64,000 nt of DNA from contig NZ_CANMFF010000013.1 of the NCBI RefSeq assembly GCF_947497005.1, forward strand, positions 62,001 to 126,000. The letters are read 5' to 3'. Source of the DNA: an uncultured Ruegeria sp. Lineage in GTDB: Bacteria > Pseudomonadota > Alphaproteobacteria > Rhodobacterales > Rhodobacteraceae. Position numbers and translations under genes: made by a program. How positions within the stretch are numbered: the stretch's first letter is position 1; every line of letters begins with the position of its first letter. Positions 8,363 through 17,859 of this stretch are shown here, piece after piece. A model generated the notes under the pieces. That model was not told where the DNA came from and did not search any database. It saw only the letters and a program-made list of their open reading frames with translations.

Positions 8363-9928
8363 TCAGGTCGCCTTGCCGAAATAGCGAAGCAACGACAGTC
8401 CATCTGGCCGCAGAGCAGGAATGACCCGCGCGCTGTGAATGACCGGCGTTGCCTCGTGGGTGATGAAGCGATACGCGCCGCTTTCTTCCATCAGATTCTG
8501 CGCGCGCTGATACATTTCCGCCCGTTTCGCGATATCCGTTTCAGCTGCCGCAGTTTCATGAATTTCATTGAACTCCGGACTATTAAAGCGTTCCCAGTTC
8601 CATTTGCCGATCTGCTCGGGCGTGAACCACGAGGTGGCATAATACGGATCCGGAGTCATCGAATACCGGTTCAGAACAAGCTGCAGATTCTCATTGTCAC
8701 CGGACGCCCAGAATGCACCGGATTCCAGAACGTTGACCTCAACCGTGATCCCGATCTGCGCCAGCGTCGCCTGAATGATCTGGGCGGTTGTCGTAAAGGT
8801 CGTCTTGTTCAGCGTGTCGAGGGTCAACGTGACATTGGTTTCACCGGATTCCGCAAGCAATTGCGCCGCTTTCTCAAAATTCGCGGCGGGCGGCACAAGC
8901 GAAGACGGCCGATGCCCGGCAAGGCCCGGTGCGATGATGCCGGTTGCTGGTTCAGCAGCACCAAAATATGCAGCCTCCAAAATGCTGGGTACATCCACCG
9001 CGTGTTGAATCGCCTGCCGCAGCTTTTGATTTTGCAGCTTTGGATGTTCAACATTCATTCCCATCCAGACATAGTAGAGCGAGGGTTTCTCAACCAGTGA
9101 TCCGCCATTGGGAACCCCGGCGCGATAGCGCTCGACCGAGCCCAGCGACACGCGGGTTACGTCCAGTTCACCGGCCTCGAACGCAATCTCGGCGGTGTTT
9201 TCATCGTCAATCGGATAGATTTCGACAGTGTCCCAGGTGGGGGCATCCCCATTCCAGTCGGGGTTACGCTTAAGAACAGTCTTTTCCTTGGGCGACCAGC
9301 TGTCACGCAGATACGGGCCGGACTCTGCCACCGGATCAGCACCGATCCGGCCACCGGCGGCTTCGACCGCCGCTTTCGAGACAATGTTGCCAGTAATATA
9401 CGGCAGGGCAATCGACCAGATCGGTGCAAACGGTTTGTTCAGCACAATCGTGCCTTCACGCTCACCGGTCACATCCACATGGCTGAAAGGCCCCAGATCG
9501 GGCTTGTTCGGGCTGTCGGTCGCGTCGTCCACGATCCGTTCCATGCTGAATTTGACGTCCTCGGCGGTCATGGCGCCGAATCCATTGGTGAACCCGATGT
9601 CGTCACGCAGTGCGAACTTGATATGGGTCGGATCGACCTGCTCGATCATCGTGGCGGCATCCAGCTGCCAGCCCCATTCCTCGCCCGGTTTGTACTGGAT
9701 CAGCTTGTTGTAGATCGAGGCATGAACCTCCTCCTCGACGACACCAACGGAATGGGCCGGATCCATGTTCTGTGCGTCGCCATAGGCCCGCACCCGCAGT
9801 ACACCATCATCCGCTGCAAACGCACGGTCTGCCCACCCCATCGGCAGCGTCGTGGCCGCCCCTAGCGCCGTTGCGCCTTTCAGAAATTTCCGGCGACCTA
9901 CATTGGCCTTTGTCCATTCGATCTTCAT
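8363..9928 (-). CDS. periplasmic substrate-binding protein of a peptide-type ABC importer, Tat-exported
   Basis: A 521-residue SBP_bac_5 (DppA/OppA) family protein. The ATG at 9928 has a strong AGGGAGGAT ribosome site six bases upstream, and the protein then begins with a twin-arginine signal, GRRKFLKGATALG, ending around AFAADD, so it should be exported folded by Tat. The mature part starts with LRVRAYGDAQNMDPAHS, matching the family, and continues with the two-lobed fold. It probably captures the substrate and delivers it to the DppBC-type permeases. Its place between the CocE-type hydrolase and the permease genes suggests that the imported compound is also the substrate of the hydrolases. 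Confidence 0.92.
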   Translation of the reverse strand: MKIEWTKANVGRRKFLKGATALGAATTLPMGWADRAFAADDGVLRVRAYGDAQNMDPAHSVGVVEEEVHASIYNKLIQYKPGEEWGWQLDAATMIEQVDPTHIKFALRDDIGFTNGFGAMTAEDVKFSMERIVDDATDSPNKPDLGPFSHVDVTGEREGTIVLNKPFAPIWSIALPYITGNIVSKAAVEAAGGRIGADPVAESGPYLRDSWSPKEKTVLKRNPDWNGDAPTWDTVEIYPIDDENTAEIAFEAGELDVTRVSLGSVERYRAGVPNGGSLVEKPSLYYVWMGMNVEHPKLQNQKLRQAIQHAVDVPSILEAAYFGAAEPATGIIAPGLAGHRPSSLVPPAANFEKAAQLLAESGETNVTLTLDTLNKTTFTTTAQIIQATLAQIGITVEVNVLESGAFWASGDNENLQLVLNRYSMTPDPYYATSWFTPEQIGKWNWERFNSPEFNEIHETAAAETDIAKRAEMYQRAQNLMEESGAYRFITHEATPVIHSARVIPALRPDGLSLLRYFGKAT

Positions 9929-9951
9929 AATATCCTCCCTTGGATTTAAGC

Positions 9952-11928
9952 TCATAGAAGTCCGCGCGGAACGGTTTCGGACCATTCCTTCGTCAGAACT
10001 TCGGTTTCATCTGCGCCTTCTGTGGCGCGTAGTTTGCGGTAAAGGTAGAAATTCTGCGCGTCGCAGGTCATCCGGCATTCGGTCGAGATGGCGACCTGCC
10101 AATCCGTCCGCTCAAAAGTGAAATTCCAGGCGGTCTCAAAACACGCAGATGCCTGGTCATCGGGGTGAATGCCGTAGTGCATGCGCACATCGCTACCGAC
10201 AATCAGGTCATGGTAGGGGTCACGCGTTTTGCCGTAGTCATCAAACGTCTCCAAAACGACCCGGCCATCGTCGGTCACCATGCGCTCGGATTGCGCGGAT
10301 GGCGGGCGCAATTGTTCAGCGGCAAGAACCGGATAATCCTGCGCCGGGCCGGGTTCTGAGGCTTGAATCTCATGCGCTACTTCGCGCACTGGCAGATGCA
10401 GGGCGCAATCACTCAAGAGCAATGTCACCTCGGCCGAGTGCGGTGCTGGCCAGACGATCGGCCAGTACGACGTCGACAGCGTCAGCCGCAACACGTGACC
10501 CTCGCGCAGATGATGCGCGCACTCGTTCAGGGCAATTTCGGCCTCATAGATTTCACCCGGTTGCAGGGTTTCGGGTGTTTCGTGGCTGCGGTAGTGGCAC
10601 AAGTTCAACGGACGATAGCTGATGCGCTGCGATACACCTTCGGGCGAGACATCGCACAGCCTTGCGACAAGCTGGGCAACGGGCTGATCCACCGAGAATC
10701 GAAACCTCAGCTTTGCGCGGCCCAGCAGTTCCAACGGGGCTTGCAGCGGCGCGCTGTCAAAACATACCGACAGGGCATCATCCCTTGCCTGATCCCCTGC
10801 AAGTTCATTGTCGATCCGCATGCCTGCACAGAAATACCCGCCTTCCCCACCGACATGGCTGGGCGAGGCTATTGCGACCGTGCCTGCCGCCGGTTCTTGG
10901 GAAAACCCACCGGGCGCTAAATACCAGATCTGTTCGGACACATGCGGCGACGGCCAGGTGGTTTCGGCGATCCAACGACCTTGCCGGGCAGAATTGTGCG
11001 CTGTCGGATTAAAATGTTCCTGCATGTATGTCCGGTACGCAGGCAGGTCCTCGGCCCCATTTTTTTGCCCTTTCAGCCAGCGGTCAAACCAGCCAATCAC
11101 TTCGGAATGAAAGTCTGCAGGATCGAGTTTCGAGATATGAGGATAACGGTGTTCCCATGGCCCGATGATGGCCTTGGTTGGCACCGTCAGATTGGCCGTC
11201 AAAGCCGGGGGCGCATTGACGTATGCATCTGCCCAGCCGGTGATGGCCAAAACGGGGGTTTGGATCGCGGACCAATCCTCGCAAACCGAGCCGTCCCGCC
11301 AAAATGCATCTCGCGTCTGGTGGCGCAGCCAATCTGCGGCTGAGAATGGTACGTTTTGCAGCCGGGTCAGCCAGTCCTCACGCCAATCCGCACGATGGTC
11401 CGGATCAGCAGGACGGGTCAGATAAGCAAACATCTGGCTGCCCCAGTTCATGTTGTCACTCAGCAGGCACCCACCGATGAAATGAATGTCGTCCGCATAG
11501 CGATCTACGGTCGAGGCAACGCTGACCACCGCTTTCAAAGCTGGTGGTTTCCGGAAGGCCAGTTGTAAACCGTTAAACCCACCCCACGATATTCCGATCA
11601 TCCCGATATGGCCGTCGCACCAATCCTGCGCGGCGATCCAGGCCATGACCTCCTCACCATCGCGCAATTCTTGCTCGGAATACTCGTCGTCGAATTGCCC
11701 TTCGCTGTCCCCGGTGCCCGCAATGTCGACCCGGATGCAGGCATAGCCCGCTTCAGCAAATACCGTGTGTGTTGTTTCATCTCGTGGCGCAGTGCCGTCA
11801 CGTTTGCGGTAAGGCAGGTATTCCAGAATAGCCGGGGCTGGACCGGTGTCAGGTAACCAAAGACGCGCAGCAAGCCTCCGCCCATCGGGGAGTGTGATCC
11901 ATGTGTTTTCGATGGTTTCAAATGGCAT
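9952..11928 (-). CDS. CocE/NonD family hydrolase (S15 X-Pro dipeptidyl-peptidase-like)
   Basis: A 658-residue alpha/beta hydrolase of the CocE/NonD and X-Pro dipeptidyl-peptidase family. Start at 11928 (MPFETIENTWITLPDG) is chosen because it directly opens the catalytic domain; a TTG 60 bases upstream is possible but has no better ribosome site. The nucleophile is in GISWGG (Ser114), the acid in TGWADAYVNA and the base in GPWEHRYPH. The C-terminal third is the jelly-roll lid domain of the family. Members cleave esters (cocaine esterase), acylated beta-lactam precursors or X-Pro peptides. No signal peptide is evident. As first gene of the operon it lies 23 bases ahead of the binding-protein gene. 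Confidence 0.88.
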   Translation of the reverse strand: MPFETIENTWITLPDGRRLAARLWLPDTGPAPAILEYLPYRKRDGTAPRDETTHTVFAEAGYACIRVDIAGTGDSEGQFDDEYSEQELRDGEEVMAWIAAQDWCDGHIGMIGISWGGFNGLQLAFRKPPALKAVVSVASTVDRYADDIHFIGGCLLSDNMNWGSQMFAYLTRPADPDHRADWREDWLTRLQNVPFSAADWLRHQTRDAFWRDGSVCEDWSAIQTPVLAITGWADAYVNAPPALTANLTVPTKAIIGPWEHRYPHISKLDPADFHSEVIGWFDRWLKGQKNGAEDLPAYRTYMQEHFNPTAHNSARQGRWIAETTWPSPHVSEQIWYLAPGGFSQEPAAGTVAIASPSHVGGEGGYFCAGMRIDNELAGDQARDDALSVCFDSAPLQAPLELLGRAKLRFRFSVDQPVAQLVARLCDVSPEGVSQRISYRPLNLCHYRSHETPETLQPGEIYEAEIALNECAHHLREGHVLRLTLSTSYWPIVWPAPHSAEVTLLLSDCALHLPVREVAHEIQASEPGPAQDYPVLAAEQLRPPSAQSERMVTDDGRVVLETFDDYGKTRDPYHDLIVGSDVRMHYGIHPDDQASACFETAWNFTFERTDWQVAISTECRMTCDAQNFYLYRKLRATEGADETEVLTKEWSETVPRGLL

Positions 11929-11939
11929 TTGCGGGCTTG

Positions 11940-12028
11940 TTTGTTGCGAGCTGATGCTGAAGAAGAAACCAGTTTGCAGGGAAAACAAATTGTGCGATCT
12001 TGCGTGAATTGATGCTATTTGTTGCGAG
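11940..12028. promoter_or_regulatory. divergent promoter region with an 11-base direct repeat
   Basis: The 130 bases between the importer operon and the divergent regulator gene contain TTTGTTGCGAG twice in the same direction, at 11940-11950 and 12018-12028. Each copy is near the start of one of the divergent genes. They are candidate binding sites for the adjacent XRE-type regulator; this is inference from position and repetition only. Confidence 0.4.
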
Positions 12029-12057
12029 ATAGCGTCAGAACGCGAAAGGTTTTGCCT

Positions 12058-12819
12058 GTGTCAGAGAATTTTTCTGCAAACCTAAAGTCTTTATGTGCAG
12101 AACACGGCAGTATTTCGCAGATTTGCCGCGATATCGGCGTCAACAGACAGCAGTTCAATCGTTACCTGAATGGCTCTAGCCTGCCTTCGGCCCACAACAT
12201 GCGCCGCATTGCACGCCATTTCGATCTGACCGAGGCTGAACTCTTCGCGGAAACAACAAGCTTTGAACGCATGCTAAAGGGTGTCCTGCCACAAATTGGC
12301 AAAACACCCACAGATGCGTTTCTGGATCCCTTTCTGGATCAACAGAAAAACCTCAGACGTTACGTAGGTTTCTACCATTCATATTTTTGCACGCCCTCTT
12401 GGGAAGGAAAGATCTTCTGCTCGCTAATACGCATCCAGGAAGTTGAAGGGCTTATCACGATCCGCTCTCGGGAAATTGCCACATCCCCAGACAAAAGCAC
12501 GCATCAGATTTCGCGCTATGCTGGCTTGGTGACAATGCGGGGAAACAGGATATTTGTGACTGAACACGAGCTCGCGCGCGAAGGCAGCGTTGCCAATACG
12601 ATCCTGTACTCGGCGCACCGTCAACAATTGAAGTATCTGCGAGGAATGACTATGGGCGTCGCATGGCGCCCTTACCCGCATCCCTACGCAGCCAAAACAA
12701 TCTGGAAACGCTTGCACGAGCGTGTATCAGCGCGCGAGGCTATAACCGCTTGTGGTATATACCCAATCCAGAGCAATAAGATCGATCCAACTGTCAGGAA
12801 ACACCTGACCGAGGCTTAA
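12058..12819 (+). CDS. XRE-family helix-turn-helix transcriptional regulator
   Basis: A 253-residue DNA-binding protein. The N-terminal segment SISQICRDIGVNRQQFNRYLNGSSLPSAHNMRRIARHF (about residues 17-55) is a lambda-repressor-like helix-turn-helix. The remaining 190 residues form a domain I do not recognise, with motifs such as RYVGFYHSYF and LKYLRGMTMG; it may be a ligand-sensing part. The GTG at 12058 is chosen because GAAAGG lies eight bases upstream; earlier TTG codons in frame lack a ribosome site. It is transcribed away from the peptide-type importer operon and is therefore its most likely regulator. Confidence 0.8.
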   Translation: MSENFSANLKSLCAEHGSISQICRDIGVNRQQFNRYLNGSSLPSAHNMRRIARHFDLTEAELFAETTSFERMLKGVLPQIGKTPTDAFLDPFLDQQKNLRRYVGFYHSYFCTPSWEGKIFCSLIRIQEVEGLITIRSREIATSPDKSTHQISRYAGLVTMRGNRIFVTEHELAREGSVANTILYSAHRQQLKYLRGMTMGVAWRPYPHPYAAKTIWKRLHERVSAREAITACGIYPIQSNKIDPTVRKHLTEA

Positions 12820-13731
12820 AGCGTCGAACTAACATTGTTGGCTGCACAGTTTCCTCGGTACTGCATTCAGTTCCAATGACACATTTTCTTTCAGGCTGTG
12901 CTAAATCAACATCGCCAAACGCGCCGATGGCGTGACTTCATCCCTAGTGTTTTGACGATAGGATTTAACACCTGAGATCATTTAGTGCCAGATTTGCAAG
13001 GCGGCTCGGTCGACGCCATCGGTCTTGCCTGTGCAATGGTTAATGTTCGACCTTGGTTGCAGTAAAGAGGCGGCTTTTGACCTGCGCTTCACCGCGGCCG
13101 AGAATGACCGTTCTGGCGACGTTAGTTGCAACGCAGCGTTATTCGTGCTGCTCCCGCGAACGAATGCTGCGTCAGCAATGGCTGCTTGAGCAAAAGTCGG
13201 GTCCGTCCCGTTATTGGGATTTCCAAGGTTTGGTTGGAAATGTCCGCTTCGGGCTGCGACCAACTACCTCTTAAAACCGCTCCAAAGGCTGGTGCCGTCC
13301 ATCGGCGTGACATCCGTTGAACTGGCTCATGCCATGCTTCAAACCGCAATGCATGATTCTCGTTATTCTGTTGTTCTCGAAAATGGGGAAATGCGTATGT
13401 TTCTCAGATAAGTCTGCGACTGCGCCTGAGTATAATCTACTCTTTGCTGCGCCTTGAGCTGTTCAGTCTTCAACAAACGCTTTTCAATGTCTGCTTCTGG
13501 GAAGCCGCAATGGGATCTATGGGTCCTCGAAGCCGCATCTCTCCGACGCCAGTGTTTCGTTTCAGGTGGGTTTCTTCAGCCGATTTTCCGACTGGAATCC
13601 TTGCGACAAGACCGTGAGCTAGGAATTTTTCAAAAAAAGAAATTTGATGTGATATAGAAAAATATGAATGTTCTATTGCCGCGATGTAATTCATCGACAC
13701 CGCCGAGTAAAAATTGATTTGGGAGGCCACT
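12820..13731. other. long intergenic region with a degenerate, gene-free segment
   Basis: About 900 bases. The part from about 12980 to 13410 has patchy short frames on both strands, none with a proper start. It reads like the decayed, often repeated non-coding segments scattered in Roseobacter genomes (my recollection, not searched). The last 130 bases are AT-rich and hold the leader of the DUF3604 operon, including a short palindrome CGATG, five bases, CATCG at 13682-13696. Confidence 0.35.
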
Positions 13732-15654
13732 ATGTTTCGGAAATCTGTATGCTTAATCTCATTGGCATTGTCGCCGGCGAGTGTCCTCGCCGACGCGGTT
13801 CCTAGCGAACAGGCTGCTGAAGGCTTGTTTTCAGAACAGCCTTATTCTCCGTATGCCAACAGGACCTTCCCTGAACGCCCTCTGTGGGGGGACACGCATC
13901 TTCACACAGGACTTTCATTGGACGCAGGCGCCTTTGGCAACACCCTGTTACCAGACGAGGCCTGGCGTTTTGCAAAGGGTGAGCAGGTTATTTCTTCAAC
14001 AGGCCAATCTGTAAGGCTGGCACGGCCATTGGATTGGATGGTCCTCACCGACCACACTGACCTGATGGGATTTGCCCCAGACCTTCAGGCCGGAAAACCA
14101 GGCGTTCTTGCTGATCCAAAAGGTTTGGAATGGTACGAAGGTTACAAAGCAGGTGGTGCCGAGGCCGGGAAAGCCGCGTTCGATATCATTACCAATTTCT
14201 CGCAAATGACCCTGCCAGAAACATTGCTTGATTCTTACAGCCCGGGTGCAGACGCATTTTCTTTTACATGGGAACAAATCGTTCTGGCCGCGGAACAGCA
14301 TAACGACCCCGGCAGTTTTACAGCTTTCATCGGGTTCGAGTGGACCTCTGTACCGAAGGGTTTCAATTTACATCGGAACGTTATGCTGCGTGACGGGCCA
14401 ATCAGGGCGCTTCAGATGGTGCCTCCGGTGACGCAACCACCCTATGGCGACACGGACCCAAAGGCGCTCTATGCTTGGCTTGAGGAATACCAGGAAAAAA
14501 CGGGGGGGCGTGCAGTTGCCTTTGCCCATAACGGAAACCTATCGAATGGATGGATGTTTCCAACCGAGGATACCTACCACGGCGGCAAGGTCGACGAGGA
14601 ATACGTGGCTGCGCGCGCGAAATGGGAGCCCCACTACGAAGTCACTCAGATCAAGGGCGATGGCGAAGCACACCCATTCTTGAGTCCTGAGGATGAGTTT
14701 GCGGATTACGAAAACTGGGACGTCGGCAACCTCGACATAACCGAACTTAAAACAGACGATATGCTGGCTGGCGAATATGCCAGAGAAGCATTGAAGCGCG
14801 GCCTGATGTTGGAAGAGAAGTTCGGCGTGAATCCATATAAGTTCGGGATGGGCGGTGCAACCGATAGCCATACTTCTTTGGCGACTGCCGAAGAAGACAA
14901 CTTTTTTGGAAAATCCGTTAGTGTTGAACCCTCTTCCTCACGGGTCAATCATCCTTTCATCGCCAATGATCTTGGTGAGATTCCTGGCGACCTTCTTGTT
15001 GCATCGGGATACACTGCGGTTTGGGCCACCGAGAATACGCGCACTGCGATTTTCGATGCGTTCAAGCGACGCGAGACTTATGCAACAACCGGCCCCAGGA
15101 TCGGACTGCGGTTCTTTGGCGGATGGGATTTCAGTGACTCTGATATCGAAACCAGGTTCCTTGCGGATGTAGGGTATACCAAGGGCGTTCCGATGGGCTC
15201 GGACTTGCGACCTCGTAAAGGTGAAGGTGCACCCAAGTTCCTGATTGCCGCTCTGCGCGATCCAGTTGGTGCTAATCTGGATCGCGTTCAGGTGGTGAAA
15301 GGTTGGCTCGATTCTGAAGGCGCATTGCAAGAGAAAGTCTACGATGTGGCTTGGTCGGATGACCGCGTTGCCGATCAAAGTGGCAAGATCCCAGCCGTTG
15401 GGAATACTGTGGACATAGATACCGCCAGTTGGACCAACACAATTGGAACTGCCGAACTTGTCGCGGTTTGGGCCGATCCGGATTTCGATCCAGATGCGCG
15501 GGCATTTTATTATGTGCGCGCCATCGAAATCCCAACCCCGCGTTGGGTGCTGTACGACAAACTGAGGTTTGGTGCGGACCTGCCAGAGGATGCGGTGCTT
15601 ACGCATCAGGAACGCGCGTATTCCTCTCCAATTTGGTACACGCCTGCAGAGTGA
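13732..15654 (+). CDS. DUF3604 domain-containing exported protein
   Basis: A 640-residue protein with an N-terminal signal peptide (MFRKSVCLISLALSPASVLADA) and a strong GGGAGG ribosome site before the ATG at 13732. The rest matches the DUF3604 family: PLWGDTHLHTGLSLDAG near residue 50, WMVLTDHTD near residue 105, and later FGMGGATDSHTSL. The spaced His and Asp residues resemble a PHP-type metal-dependent phosphoesterase or hydrolase site, so a periplasmic metal-dependent hydrolase is likely. Biochemical function is not established. It is followed in the same direction by a PPIase and a HupE-type protein, an arrangement I recall from other marine proteobacteria. Confidence 0.85.
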   Translation: MFRKSVCLISLALSPASVLADAVPSEQAAEGLFSEQPYSPYANRTFPERPLWGDTHLHTGLSLDAGAFGNTLLPDEAWRFAKGEQVISSTGQSVRLARPLDWMVLTDHTDLMGFAPDLQAGKPGVLADPKGLEWYEGYKAGGAEAGKAAFDIITNFSQMTLPETLLDSYSPGADAFSFTWEQIVLAAEQHNDPGSFTAFIGFEWTSVPKGFNLHRNVMLRDGPIRALQMVPPVTQPPYGDTDPKALYAWLEEYQEKTGGRAVAFAHNGNLSNGWMFPTEDTYHGGKVDEEYVAARAKWEPHYEVTQIKGDGEAHPFLSPEDEFADYENWDVGNLDITELKTDDMLAGEYAREALKRGLMLEEKFGVNPYKFGMGGATDSHTSLATAEEDNFFGKSVSVEPSSSRVNHPFIANDLGEIPGDLLVASGYTAVWATENTRTAIFDAFKRRETYATTGPRIGLRFFGGWDFSDSDIETRFLADVGYTKGVPMGSDLRPRKGEGAPKFLIAALRDPVGANLDRVQVVKGWLDSEGALQEKVYDVAWSDDRVADQSGKIPAVGNTVDIDTASWTNTIGTAELVAVWADPDFDPDARAFYYVRAIEIPTPRWVLYDKLRFGADLPEDAVLTHQERAYSSPIWYTPAE

Positions 15655-15815
15655 CTCTTTCTGCGCGCAGATTTAGAGACCGAGGTGGCGACTCTCTGCC
15701 TCGGCACTTTGAACTGACGTGCGAAACGCTCTGAGTTACAGTTTCTTGCAATACTCAGCTGACCGATGCCAGCATCAGTACACATAGCCGGATCGCATTT
15801 CACGCAGGAGCCTTC

Positions 15816-16646
15816 ATGCGAGTAGTGAAAGAACCTCTGTTCCATTTCTTCTTGATCGGAGCTGCCATATTCGTTTGGTTCCACATTGTTTCCCCGAAAA
15901 CCGACGGTGTCGTGGATCCAGAGACGATAGCGATAGGTGAAAGCGATGCCGCGCTGTTAGCTTTACAATTCGAAGCCAGGTGGAAACGCCAGCCAAGCGA
16001 TGCCGAACTAAAAGCCTTGGTCGATGCATCAATTCGCGAAGAGGTTCTGGTTAGAGAAGCGAGAAAGCTTGGCCTGGATCGCGGAGATAGTGTGATCAGG
16101 TCTCGGCTGAGCCAGAAGATGGACTTTCTGACCGAAGCCATCGCCACGTCTATTGTTCCGGAAGACAAAGATCTGGAGGCCTTTCTCCAACAAAACTCGG
16201 AACGCTACGCAACACCCAACAAGGTTGCTTTCACTCAGGTTTTTCTTGGTGAAGAGCCAAGTGACGTCGAAATTGAAGGGGCACTGGTCGCCCTGCGCGC
16301 GAAACAAGAGAATTCTGACTGGCAGAGCGCAACACTGCTGCCTGCATCGATGCCCTTGACTGCGACAAAGGTAATCGACTCGGTCTTTGGAACTGGGTTC
16401 TCCAAAGGTCTTACCAATCTCGAAGAAGGTCAGTGGATGGGGCCGATCCAGTCGGGTTATGGGGTCCATCTGGTTCAGGTGTTGGACGTCGAACCTAGTC
16501 AGATACCTCCCTTGCCAGAGATACACAGTGAGGTGCTGCGGGATTGGCGTCGCGCCATGAGCGAAGATCTGGCGCGGGCGCAATATGAGACTCTTGCTGA
16601 CAATTACCAAATCATAGCGCCAGATCTCGCGGACCAGTCCAAATGA
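15816..16646 (+). CDS. PpiC-like (parvulin-type) peptidyl-prolyl cis-trans isomerase, membrane-anchored
   Basis: A 276-residue protein. Residues 8-25 (LFHFFLIGAAIFVWFHIV) form one N-terminal membrane anchor. A helical SurA-like segment (ALLALQFEARWKRQPSDAELKALVDASIREEVLVREARKLG) follows, and the rotamase-like domain ends with GPIQSGYGVHLVQVLDVEPSQIPPL. It should face the periplasm and assist folding of an exported protein, perhaps the DUF3604 protein encoded 161 bases upstream. The gene overlaps the HupE gene by four bases (ATGA), implying coupled translation. Confidence 0.82.
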   Translation: MRVVKEPLFHFFLIGAAIFVWFHIVSPKTDGVVDPETIAIGESDAALLALQFEARWKRQPSDAELKALVDASIREEVLVREARKLGLDRGDSVIRSRLSQKMDFLTEAIATSIVPEDKDLEAFLQQNSERYATPNKVAFTQVFLGEEPSDVEIEGALVALRAKQENSDWQSATLLPASMPLTATKVIDSVFGTGFSKGLTNLEEGQWMGPIQSGYGVHLVQVLDVEPSQIPPLPEIHSEVLRDWRRAMSEDLARAQYETLADNYQIIAPDLADQSK

Positions 16647-17632
16647 AATCCATACTCTGCTTATTGTATGCTCTGCTGTTCGCGTGGATCGCTGGTGACG
16701 CTACAGCGCATGCGCTTGATCCGGGATATCTGGAAGTTCGGCAAATCACTTCCGACACCTGGAGCGTTCATTGGCGAATACCCGATGTGAATGGCAAACC
16801 AATGACAATTGACGCTGTGCTACCGGATGGCTGCACGCCGGGGCGCGGCCCCGCCCCAATTTCCGATGGCAGAGCGTGGGTATCTTCCTGGGTAGTCGAG
16901 TGCCGCGCGGATATCGCGGGACAACCCATCCAGATTGAAGGTCTGGCGGCCCAAAGGAACGACGTGTTGGTCCGTGTACAGCCCCTGCTGGCTGAGCCAT
17001 CGACGCTTCGTTTCACCCCGGATTCAGCCGTCCAGAACATACCTATAGAACAGACGACATGGTCTGTTTTTTCCGCGTATTTCCAGTTGGGTTTTGAACA
17101 CATACTGGAAGGTTGGGATCATCTACTGTTTGTGTTCGCGCTGTTTATTCTGGTCCGTGATCCCTGGAGACTGGTAGGTGCAGTCACAGCCTTCACTCTT
17201 GCCCATTCAATAACACTGGCGCTGGCCACGCTCGGTGTTTTGAATGTTCCCGGTCCGCCGGTCGAAGCCGTTATCGCACTTTCTATCGTTTTTCTGGCGA
17301 TGGAAATCGTAAAGGGCGGCGAAGGTCGGTTCCGGCTTTCAAAACAGAAACCCTGGATCGTTTGTTTCGGGTTTGGGCTTTTGCATGGTCTTGGTTTTGC
17401 AGGCGCTTTAGCCGGTATTGGACTACCCTCCAACGATATTCCAGCAGCCTTGCTTGCCTTCAACCTTGGTGTCGAGGCCGGGCAACTGAGTTTTGTCGGG
17501 GCTTTGGCTTTTCTGGTAATAGTCTGGAGATCTCTTGCGCTTCCGATCAGTCAAATGGCAACGCTGGTTACCGCATATGGCATCGGTTCGGTGTCAATGT
17601 ACTGGCTTATAGAACGCATAAGTGGATTTTGA
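16643..17632 (+). CDS. HupE/UreJ family membrane protein
   Basis: A 329-residue protein with a signal peptide (MKSILCLLYALLFAWIAGDATAHA) directly followed by LDPGYLEVRQI, a soluble periplasmic region of about 130 residues, and six C-terminal membrane segments. The segment GFEHILEGWDHLLFVFALFIL carries the H-x-G-x-DHLLF mark of the HupE/UreJ_2 family. Related proteins are thought to move nickel or cobalt, but this long form has no proven substrate. It overlaps the PPIase gene by four bases and ends the operon. Linkage to a putative metal-dependent hydrolase makes a metal-supply role attractive but unproven. Confidence 0.83.
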   Translation: MKSILCLLYALLFAWIAGDATAHALDPGYLEVRQITSDTWSVHWRIPDVNGKPMTIDAVLPDGCTPGRGPAPISDGRAWVSSWVVECRADIAGQPIQIEGLAAQRNDVLVRVQPLLAEPSTLRFTPDSAVQNIPIEQTTWSVFSAYFQLGFEHILEGWDHLLFVFALFILVRDPWRLVGAVTAFTLAHSITLALATLGVLNVPGPPVEAVIALSIVFLAMEIVKGGEGRFRLSKQKPWIVCFGFGLLHGLGFAGALAGIGLPSNDIPAALLAFNLGVEAGQLSFVGALAFLVIVWRSLALPISQMATLVTAYGIGSVSMYWLIERISGF

Positions 17633-17639
17633 AGCGCCG

Positions 17640-17656
17640 CAACTCTCTGAGAGTTG
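17640..17656. terminator. inverted repeat between convergent hupE-like and tonB genes
   Basis: CAACTCTC, one base, GAGAGTTG is a perfect eight-base inverted repeat just after the HupE-type stop. It could end transcription, but no T run is seen on either side. The remaining 200 bases up to 17859 hold no gene that I can support. Confidence 0.35.
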
Positions 17657-17859
17657 AGGTGGCAATGCTTACGCAAGTTTGGCACCAGCACCCAATCGCA
17701 GCTTCTACATGCCTTTGTCGAAGGTTTGGGTATTGAGTTCAATGAACAAGAGAAGATCTGTTTCAATCTATGACCAGAAAGCGATTGTAGCTTTGGTATC
17801 TGGATTGCGAAAATCCCATGCCCGCCTCGAACTGCGATCTTCCAGCAAGACCCGCCAGA

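Noticed and set aside
15691..15704. Small hairpin (CCGAGG and CCTCGG) between DUF3604 and PPIase genes
   Set aside because: Six-base stem with a 13-base loop and no T run; too weak to call a terminator.
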